Below are positions 31,478-41,500 of a stretch of DNA of 64,000 bases, one piece after another. The stretch is from the NCBI GenBank assembly GCA_009746045.1, contig RPFO01000165.1:2147521-2211520 (forward strand), in the 5' to 3' direction. The notes below the pieces were generated by a model that saw nothing but the letters and a program-made list of their open reading frames with translations, did not search any database and had not been told where the DNA came from. The position numbers and the translations under genes are program-made. The stretch is from Mesostigma viride (lineage: Eukaryota; Streptophyta; Mesostigmatophyceae; Mesostigmatales; Mesostigmataceae). The stretch's first letter is position 1; each line of letters opens with the position of its first letter.

Positions 31478-32094
31478 AGTTAACGTAAAGGATTTACGTT
31501 AGATGGATAGAGATTGTTACGCTCTTTCCAACGGCACCTTGAACGCCTCATTTGGTTAAGGAACGTAAAAGTTATGACGTTTCCTAGGCTGTGCCGACAG
31601 TACCCGGCGCGCCACTGTGGGCGCGTACGGACACAGGATGTACAAGTGTCACTTTGATAGTCCGCAGGACGTTGACAGGACTTGTACAGGACTTGATGGT
31701 CAATTGATAGGTAGGCGCACTGTAGCGCGCCAGGACCTATGAGACAATTGATGCTGAGTAGTGTACGGATAGGTCCACAGGACTAGCCGTATGGACAATT
31801 GATAGATCTGCGCGCCAAAGGCGTGCCAGAGTCTGTGTAATCAATTGATTGATAGTTCAGCTGTGACAGTGCAGCTGAATACTTGGACGCGTCCCTAGCA
31901 AGCTATATGAGTGACTTGGTCACACCGGGACGCTAGTTCTTGCGTGCACGTTCTCTTGGCACTGCGACCCTGTCGCCTGTGCTGCGTGCAGTCTTGGAAG
32001 TGACGTGACTTACGTCTGTGTTTCCTGATTATTAATAAAGGCAACTTCCTGCAAGAACCATGGCGGAATTCGTGGCATTCTTACCCTCACAACT
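31478..32094 (+). repeat. 3' LTR of element B
   Basis: The 617-bp direct repeat shows two substitutions against the 5' copy (in the GATTGANAGTTC and TGTCGNCTGTG segments). Confidence 0.93.
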
Positions 32095-32303
32095 CTAACG
32101 GTCAAATTTCGCGCCGCGCCGAGAGCGCCGCGCCACTTGTGACGGATGACAGTTGTCCGGTGGGTCTGGGGACACTTAGGGACGAAGGTGATGCATTGGT
32201 TTGGGGGTAATATCCGCCATAGCCGTGAAATTATAGGGCTGTTATCACAGGGGGTCACGTGACTTTGGCGGGAAAATTTCGACCGAACGCGCGCGCGCGG
32301 ATA

Positions 32304-34433
32304 TGGCGGATGCGCTCAAAAAAATTGGCTAGGGCGAGTTTTGCGCGTCGACGGAAAGGAATTTAACACTACGGACACTTACGCAGGCTGTGTGACCGAT
32401 GTCGTGTACTCAGGAGGCAAGGCTAGGTATAAATTCTGCCTCCATTTCGATGATGATGGCAAGGATATCTGGTACGCTCTTGACCAGGTTGAAAAGTGGT
32501 GGGCAGAGCAGGGCAGCCGAAGCTTTCGCGAGGCAGGCGATGGTTCCGATTCCTGCCAGTCAGATTCGTCTGCAGGCAGTGACGAACTCTCGGATGCGAG
32601 TGCTGCAGACAGTGATGCGCAAGGCAGCGGTGGTGATGAAGACGATGGTGTCGAGGACGGGGATGGTGAGCCACGACCAAAGCGTGGCCGGCCTGCTGGG
32701 TCTCGCGGCCGGGGTAGGGGGCGGTCCCGTGGCCGGGGCATGCAGGCCTGCACAGGGCCGGGGCAACCAAGAAGCCTCCGAGTTCGCCTGGGAATCGGAA
32801 GATATCGAGACAACTGAGGCAGGGAACATCGGCGCTGCAAGAATGTGGAAGGATTACGCCAAGCTCTCTGTAGCAGGCTTTTTCTTCTTGCTGCTCGAGA
32901 TGTCTTTCATCACCAAGATCGCCGAGTGGACCAACCTCAAGGCTCAGCAGCGTTTTGACAAGCTCGCTGCGCAGGGCAAGGCTGGGCGTGCATGGACCAA
33001 GACCTATGCAAGTGATATCCTTCGCTTTTTTGCATGCGTCATCCTCATGTCCATTCACTGGCAAAATAGAGCCTTTGCACCCTTCTGGAGTGCTGATCCT
33101 TACGTGGGCCTTTCAGCCATCAGTGCAATAATTACTTTCACCAGATTTCAAGACATTCTTCGCAACCTGTCAGTTAGGGACCCCACGGAGAGCAGGCCAG
33201 CCAAGGGGGAGGAGGGCTATGATCCATTGTGGTATGCTAGGGTCATGATTGAGCGCGTGCAGAAGCGGCTGCTAGTGGTGTTTCGGCCCAGCGGGGTGGT
33301 CACAGTCGATGAGTCAATGCAGTTTCAAAAGTCCATGTGCGAGATCAGGCAGTACTGCAAGGATAAGCCATCACGGAGTCGCTGGGGGGTGAAGCATTGG
33401 GCTCTAGCCTGTGGCAGCACTGGCATTCTTGTTTACTTCATCCCGTACCTCGGTGGTGGCGTATGGCCGATAGGCTGCCCAACCCAGGAGGAGCTGGATT
33501 TCTTTGCTGCTGCTAGTGGTATCGGGTCGTGCTGGGTGGCTGCCCTGGTTCACGCTTGCAAGGGTGTCTTGCAGCCTGCCTCCACCATTGTCGCTGACAA
33601 CCTCTTTAGTAGTTCTGTAAAGCTAGTCGAGTGGCTGGGCTGGAAGGGTTACACCTTTGTGGGCACTGTGAGGAAGAGCAGGACATGCTACCCTCGTGAC
33701 ATAAACATTACTGAACAGGAGGCAAAGGCACAGGGGCTGAGGCGTGGCAACACCTTGCATCGCATGCTAGCATTGCCAGGTGGCAAAGTGGTGACTGCCC
33801 TTACGTACATCGACAGCAAGGTCGTCCGGTTCTACTCATCACGACACGCGAGCCCTGCCCAGGACCCCTCCAACAAGAAGAAGCGCTGGAACAAGGCAAC
33901 GGGTGCTTACGAGGACGTGCACATTCCCAAGATCAAGCACTTCTATGATCAGCATAATTAAAAGCGGGGTGGACAGATTTGATCAAGTGGCTTCGTACTA
34001 CCACATGGAACTCGTTACCAGGCGCCCATGGCAGTGTACATTTTTCTGGTTGCTGAACCTCGTGGTGGTGACAGCCTACAAGTATCAGCAGCTAGTAAGG
34101 GGGAAAAATGCTTTCTTTAGCCAACTTGAATTCAGGGCACAACTGGCCAGGGAGTTGTTAGAAAAGGCAGATGCCCTGGACCAGCAGGCTCGGCGCGGGC
34201 CAGTTCGCGAGGCTGGTACCTGGAGAAGGCCTGCAGCCACGTTCCCTGAGGCTGCCACACATGCTCCCGGTCTTAGTGATGTGACACACGTATGTGCTGC
34301 ATGCAAACAAAAGAGCAACATCAGCAGAATATGTGTTGGATGCAACGTGCACCTGCATCCCGAGCCTGGCTGCTGGGCGCACTGGCATAACCAGGTCAAG
34401 GGCAACTTTTGCCGGTCCTCGGGTGATGTTTGA
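32304..34433 (+). pseudogene. piggyBac transposase, broken by two or three frameshifts
   Basis: The N-terminal part (32341-32770) has a Tudor-like FHFDDDGKD-type segment, a Ser/Asp/Glu-rich stretch and an AT-hook-like KRGRPAGSRGRGRGRSRGRG. The catalytic core is in the frame reaching 33961. It has Asp at 33308 (TVDESMQF), Asp at 33596 (IVADNLFSS) and Asp at 33812 (YIDSKVVRF), with KHWALACGSTG between, as in the DDE_Tnp_1_7 family. The C-terminal part (33903-34433) gives SGVDRFDQV, then a cysteine-rich finger CAACKQKSNISRICVGC plus Cys and His. Shifts lie between 32690 and 32780 and at about 33960 (CATAATTAAAAG). The ATG at 32304 closes after nine codons, so the start is unclear. Confidence 0.88.
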
Positions 34434-34914
34434 GCCACCACCGGCTTGTGTTATTGCACATCATGTTTATTTGACAGTGACAACATGTTTATGGCACTAT
34501 AACATATGTAAAACATCATGCAAGCCATGCAAGGGTTGACATACCAATTTCCCTGTTTTTGGCTGCTCGTAGTCATCTGCCAATATGAACGTGATATAAG
34601 CATTATAATGCAATTCTGAGTGCACCCCCCCCAGTTGGGGACCTTTGGACTACCTGTCTACACTATCCAGCCATGCATTTGTGGTTCAGAACCATCCTAA
34701 AGATTTGAGGTGGGGGTTAACTTTTTCTTGCGCGAAAAAGTTCGTCTTTTGTCCAACTTTGACAGTAAATATCTTGCAAACCGCTTTATGGACTCAGGAT
34801 ATTATTGCGTATTCTGAAAGCCCTTGAAGTGTAGATGTTCCTAGCACCTGGGTTGAGGGTAAATTTGGAGTTGTGGTCTGTGAGTTATGATTTTTTTATT
34901 TTCAGGGGTCTGGA
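34434..34914 (+). other. 3' non-coding end of the piggyBac element
   Basis: No gene is present. From about 34640 it matches the right end of the intronic MITE (3777-4079), including TTTTCTTGCGCGAAAAAG versus TTTTCCTTGAGGAAAAAA stem-loops. Confidence 0.7.
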
Positions 34915-35569
34915 GTTGGCATATTGGGGCACCAATGTGCTAGATGGATGCAGGTTGAGGAGACCTTTCTAACGCCGTGTCAACCGCCTAGAACAGACAA
35001 GGGACTAGAAAGATATCAGGTCCCGAAGTACTGCCGACCGGCGGGCGAGGGCGGTGCACTCTCAGGGCATAGTGGACAGGACACGTGGCAGGCCGTGCCT
35101 GCACAGGCTTAGCCTGAACTCTCACGTGACTGGGACACAGTGTACTGAGGGCTCAACGGTCCTGTGGCTAGTAGTAGCCAGCCAGCAGGTCTGCAAGGAT
35201 GTAAGTCCATGCAGGACAGTTGTGGCAGGTCCTGTGCTGTCCTAGACACAGGATAGCCAGAGATTCCTGTATGCTGCCTGCAACAAGGATGCAGGGCAGC
35301 GATACGAGGCTCTGGCAAGGTAGCGTTGCACAGCGTTGCTCATGACCGAGGAACAAGGATGGAACGAGGTTGCATATAGCTCGAGGCTCAACGAGGCAAC
35401 GAGCGTCTTCACACACGAACCTTGGTCGTCACGACGAGTGGCGAGCCTATCGAGGGTCGTAGGCCTGGTGTGAGGATAAAGGTTGCTAGCCAGCAGCCTA
35501 GGGTCATTCCAGCCGGCAAGGAGGTCCCAGGAGCTCGAACAAGCTCTGCTGACGAGTTGCTGCGCAAAT
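34915..35569 (+). repeat. 5' LTR of element D
   Basis: The repeat opens AGTTGGCATATTGG and closes TGCTGCGCAAAT. The partner is 53462-54118. Confidence 0.9.
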
Positions 35570-35594
35570 CGTACTATTGCTTCCAAGCGCTTTC

Positions 35595-38500
35595 ATGTCT
35601 GGTTCATCGTCAAGCAGCCACGGTGCTGGTGAGGCGAACGAGCAGAGAGACGCGCAAGCGTTTTTCCCCTACCGTAACCAAGCAAACGCTCCAACATTCG
35701 TGCAAGCGGCCTACGTAGCGAGGCACTTGGCAGAAGAGGGGTGGGTAGTTAAAGCCCGACCGGCTCAGCTATGGCGGTCGGTCACGTTGAGCTTGGGATA
35801 AGGTGAACACAGAGAACTGCTGTCGGAGCTGGCCCACCACTGGTTTATGTCTTAGCCAGCAAACCCTATCCGGTTAGCCGTAACCGTGGGACAAGCTAGC
35901 CGTCCGTACTGACCCGGATGAGGCCCCGGACTGGGGCCTAGGTGGCGCCGGCCCTAGGCGCCGCCCTTAGACCGGTCGCCCGCATCGGACCGCCGGATTA
36001 TAGCCGGCGGCTGAGCGGACGCTAGCGGAAGGCGTGCGGACGGACATGGGGAACTCAGAGCCAGATCCTAGGGCTCTAGAGTTACTCAACTCCGACATAC
36101 TCTTTTGTTCTTTGATTAATTATCAAAATAATTACATCAAATGCAGACCATACAAAACCCTCTAAGGTAGGGAACTCAAGGGGGCCTCAAGGCCGTCAAA
36201 ATCACCACGGTATCGACCCGCGCCCTTGTGATCACACATGAATAGTGATGTAATAAGTATCGAGAAAAAAACAACTATGCCACCAGACAAAAGGTGACCC
36301 ATTTATTAGGACCAGTGACCCGCCGACGGGCCCAAGGCACCGTCCAACGTGGCTAGGGTATGGTCAGGACAAGCAAAAAAAACTACCACCATGATATTCG
36401 TGAATGCTAGCAACACAGGGTGAGTTATGGCTGTATTCATAAAGCGCCCGAGCCGTAACCCTGTGTGGCTCACGGGTGTTGCATCGTCATGCGCTTGCGC
36501 AACACTGCGTACTGCGGGGCAGCCTCCCGCGCCTCCTTGGTGAGTGCATCCGCGGGATTGAGTTCATCCGCGATGTGCTGGAGACGCGTGACGCAGGAGG
36601 CCGCCTCAGCGAGTACGAGGTAATCAACGTCCTGTGACCGCGCATAGGGATTGTCAAGGAAGGCCAAACAACTTTGTGAGTCAGTGTGCACCGTGCTAGT
36701 CCAGTGAAGAGTGAACCCACACGAGCCAAATACCCAACCCAGCAAGTACCGCAGCCACATGCCATGTGAGATAGCTGAAACAATGCCCCGGCATTCAGCC
36801 GTGTTGGGGCTAGTGGCAATGCGGCTGTGCAAGCGCGAGTACCAATCTAACAACATGCCAGGCTGTCCCTCATTGCTAATAAAGAACAGTGCCCCCATGC
36901 GGGCCCGCACTTGGCTGACTGTGCGCGTCTCTAGATTAGCATCCGTCACTATCTCGAGGTGCACCGGCTGTGAGCAATCGAGCCCACGAAGCACAATGCC
37001 GGGCGTCATGGCCAGCTGCCGCCGAACATGAATGGACCCTAGTCCTTCCAGCACATCATCGGGCAGGCGAGCGAGCACCGCCAAATCAGGTGCCACCGTG
37101 TCCGCCAACCACCCGAGCTTGCCCTTAACCGAGGGCCCATGGGTTGCCAACAGCGGGGACGGGAGGTCGGCCAGCAGGTCAACCACATAGTTGCGGCTAT
37201 CCTGCATGTGCATGACCCATTCGCCAGAACGCGAATCCCGCTGCAACGTAGACTGCACGCCGCAAAACACCACGGGTTTACCCTCCTCATGATCCACCGC
37301 CCTGCCCAGGGGAAACTTAGCCGCCACTGCAGCAAGAAACTGGGTAGCAAAGGTGCGAGGTGCCACCAGCTTGAAGTCATCGCCATGCCACACGAAGAGG
37401 GCTGGCTCGCCAGGGACGCCGGTGGGGACCACAAAGAAGTTAGGATCCGCGCGATGGTACGTGGCCCCTAAGCTCTGCAAGACCTCCTCCGCGGAAATGC
37501 GGAAGATGATGGGAGAGCTCTGCAGCCCCTCCACCCCTGTCAACAGCTCGATATACTCGCTGCCAATGGTGCCATCCTGCCAGACCACCGGGACCTTCAC
37601 CACGTAGCGGGTGCCTTGCCATGTTTGCTGCGCGACCCCAGCGTCGCTGTGGAGGAATGCCCGCTGAAAGTCACCGCACCACATCCCGTAGTCCTTGCCC
37701 GCGTTCCGCTTGCCCAAGTAGATGACCGTCAGTAGCCGATGCGAAACATGGTTGAGCCCAGGGGTATAAAGATCCTTGGCGTCCAGCGGGGAGGACCCCT
37801 TCGTCTCCGTGACCACGGGCCTTACCCGGAACACCACCGAAGAGTTGGTCTCGTCCGGCTTGTAGGTGAGCACGAACTTCAACCGCAACCGCGTGGCCCC
37901 GGCTGGCACACTCTCCAATCCTCGGTAGACCTCGCGCTCTCGCCACTGCTCCTTGGCTCGAATGAACGCGTCGCGCCACAAAGCAAACTTGAGAGGATCT
38001 TGACAGTCCAGGACAAGTTGCTCCCACGTCACAGGGCTATCCGCCGCCAGTGAGTGTGAGTGGAGGCCGAAGCTGCGCGGGTGCCAATCCTGAGGCTGAA
38101 TGATGGACTGGACGAGCGGCGGTGTGGAAAACGCCGCCATCGGTAAGCGCCGCACGACGCCGGGCTGCCCGACCACCACCCCCAATGGAGCGTGGTACTC
38201 GCGAAGCGGGATGCTGCCCACCCCCGCGACTGACAGCAAGTCAGCGGACACTGAGAACCCCGGGTATGATACGAAAGGTTCGCCCAGCAAGGCCACATCC
38301 TCGTAGCCATCCACGACGTGAAACGGCGTGTCAATGCCCAACACCGGCAGCACCACCATCCCGGTAACTTGATATGCCGAAGTGCCTGCAAAGTCGGTCA
38401 CCGATTTGTACGGCGACTCTAGCACTGGATACAGGGTGGCTGCCCGACGAGAGATAATAGACACGGATGCTTGCGTGTCCACAGCCACCAGCTGCCACGG

Positions 38501-41500
38501 TCTACACGTAGGAAACAAGGCTGACTTAACCGGCCTGACCCCCTGTGAGAGAGTTTTGACCTGAGCCACCCCTGATGCAGCTTTCGCTTTAAGCGCCTGA
38601 GCACGCCACAAGGCCGTGACCGTTGAAGCCAGGTCCCTAGGTGGGCGAGGCGCATGGGCAGGACCCTGACCCTCCGGCGAGGCCACGCTAGGCGGGCCTC
38701 CCACATTATCCGTGGCTAGCACAGGAGGTGAGTCACTACGTGCACTAGGTCCCGTCAAACCCACCCCATCCTCATCCCACCCATCCACGGGGTCATATTG
38801 GGGCCCAGGGGAGGGGGGGGTGTAGCTGTGTCTGCCCCTGGGAGCGACCCGTGGGGTACCACCTCAGATGCTACGACAGGCGCATTATCCTTCACTACCC
38901 ACCCCAGTGCCCTGTTGGCTGCCAGCTCACTCTCCATGCTATCCCCTTGCTTATAGCCTGCCACCGATGCCCATGGTACCCTATACACCCGATCATTCCA
39001 CTCTATGTCTATGACCCGCAGCGGCCAGTCTAACTTTGTGATGGCCCCAGGCCCCTGCATGGTGCCCCGTTTGCCGCTGGGCGAGCTCTCCTTGTGGAAC
39101 ATGACCAACTGCCCGACCTCAAAAGCGCTAGACAAATCAGGCAGCGTGGCATCCTTGAGCCGCAGCTTGGCGGCGGTATCCTGTAGATGCTGTTGGTATG
39201 CCTCTACTACCTCGGGTGAGTAGGTGCCCGCTGACAGCCCCCGAGGCGTGACTAGCCCAAAGCCCTTGACATCAAGCACGTGCCTATGGTTGCACACATG
39301 CATGAGCTCCTTGCACCACGCCGTCTTGACCGCGTAGGATTTGCCATGTGGGTTATCCTGTCGCTTGGCTGCCACAGTCTTGACATAGCTTACAGTGCGA
39401 TCTATCATGCCCATATTGCCGTGATCCTCACGCCCCACGATGACCACGGCCTCCATCCCCGGCAAACCTTGCACACAGCGGAACTGCTGGTCTAGCATGA
39501 GCTCCACTACGGGATGAAAGAAAGCCAGGCTGATCTTGATAGCCCTGTGCAGGTCAGCCTCAAACATGTGAGGCAGCGGCTCAATGTAGGTGGCCTTGCT
39601 GAACCTATCCTTGACTATGAAATAGGTGTCCCCCCTTCCATGTGCATGACATCCCCCACAAGGTACCCTCGCTCCAAGGGTGGAGTCTTGGCATGCCGCC
39701 TACGCGACTTCTTCCTGATCTTGATGCAGGCAGGACACTGAGCACGCACATTCTTCAGCTCGTTGTATAAAGGTGCCCCCAACATGTGTGCCCCCTCTAC
39801 CTCGGCTTGGGCCTCATGCCCGTATGCACGGTGCATCTGGTATGCTAACAGTTTCAGGGTGACAGCCTGAGGTGCAGTGGCATTGTCAGGATTCTCAACA
39901 GGTGGGGTGACTACTGGGGTAGTGACATTGGCTAACTGGGCAGCTTCAGAGGCTGCACGAAAGGCCGCCCGTGTGAGCACCTTGCCAATGTGAAGATCCA
40001 CACTAGGGTGGTGTGTACCGAGAACATCTGCCCGCCCAGCATTCTCTTGCACTGTCACAACATTCCTCATAGGCCCAACCGCCCCAGTATCTAGCTGGGG
40101 TGCTGCAGTAGTGCTTGGTCGCTCGGCGTTGTACACACCCGACCTAGAAGACACCACATTGCTTAGGTCACGCATTGTAGACCCGTGCTCAGGAAGCACG
40201 TGATCCTGGCGCGACAGAGCCAGAGCAGCATCAACGGATTGCGTGAGCACATCACGGAATGAGACAGAGGATGCAGTCACGTTGCTTTTAGGAACGACGT
40301 CAGGCTCTACGACGGCCCGGTTCAGCGTGACGCATTGAGCAAAAGAAGGGGTATCGAGCGTGCTCTCACCTGACTTTCGTGCTGCCCGTCGCTCTGCCCA
40401 CTCCTCGCGTGTGCCGTGGACGACGATGCGCTTGGCCTTGCACGCCTCCACGCTGTGACCACGCAGAACGTCGTGGCACTTGCGGCAAAGGTTGTCCTCG
40501 AGCTCCAGGTCCGGGCGAACTCGGCAGTCATCCCGGACATGGCGACGTCCGAAGCAGCGCTCACAGCGTTGCTTGCGGTCAGTAGACGCCCCCTGCTGCC
40601 GCTTGGCCGGGGGATGATCACCCTGCTTGGCGTCGCCACCATGCCCGCGCTTGCGCCCTCGCTGGCCCCCGTTGTTGCCGTGGCCGACGACCTTTTTCAG
40701 GATGGCCGTAAGCTCCGACCGCGTAATTGGAGCCTCTGCGCCTGAAGAAGAAGACGCGCCGGCATCCACCTTGCGCAGGGATGGCAGAGCAGCCGAGGCA
40801 GCCGGCTTGGACTGCGCACTCTTGAAGCATGAGATCAAATACAGCATGCCCTCGTCGAAACTGACAGCACTCTTCTTTTTGAGTTCCGTCGCTATGGTCA
40901 GATGCACATCCGACGACAGGTCGCATTTCTTGAGAAATCGATTGCACAGGAAAATGGGCTTGAGAGTATCTAGCAGCTTGTGCTTGTGCACGAAGACCTG
41001 GAAATCACGTGCAGCCCCGGGCAAATTTGCCTTATTAACTGCATAGCCCTCGAAGTCGTTGAAGGCTTGCTCGTCGGCCTCTTCCTTAGACCGCGACAAG
41101 TGGGCATCTAGACCGTTGTAAAAAACTTCCCAGGTTTGTTTGTTGTCGTCCGCAATGCGAACTAGATTGGCAATGTTTGGGTGCTTTGTTGTACTGCAGA
41201 ATACTGCACGGAACTTGCCAATCAGCTCCGAATCTTTGTCTGCGCGTCCATCGCGCAGACGCTTGAGAGCAGCTAGAAAATCTGCTGCGTCGTCCGCCGT
41301 ATAGTCGGCAGGTAGATCCGCGGGCACCTCCGTTTGCTTGAGAGGGCCGCGATTCAGTGCATCGTCAGCAGCAAGCATCAGATGCTTGAACTGCTTGGCC
41401 AGTTCAGGTTGCGCCACGAGGGTTTGCATCAACCTCGTGGCCTCGTCCGCACTAAAGCGTGGCAGGACGGTCCCTGCGGCCTCGCCACTTGGCGTATCTG

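Larger units (their letters stand above)
24271..32094 (+). mobile_element. LTR retrotransposon B (gag-IN-PR-RT-RH order)
   Basis: The 7.8-kb element has two 617-bp LTRs that differ at only two positions I could find. The duplication CTAAC lies at 24266-24270 and 32095-32099, and the intronic MITE shows the empty site. LTR ends are AGTT...AACT. The order is ORF0, gag, integrase, protease, RT, RNase H. About four or five one-base frameshifts break the ORFs, most of them homopolymer contractions. A purine-rich AAAGAAAAGAAGGG precedes the 3' LTR. Confidence 0.93.

Noticed and set aside
32423-33064. A 213-codon minus-strand frame opposite the piggyBac transposase
   Set aside because: It has no domain and lies opposite conserved DDD transposase sequence.
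40075-40110. LDTGAVG in element C gag as a possible protease
   Set aside because: Only about 22 residues separate it from a VLG motif, too few for a retropepsin. The complete domain with flap and ALLG is downstream of the integrase.
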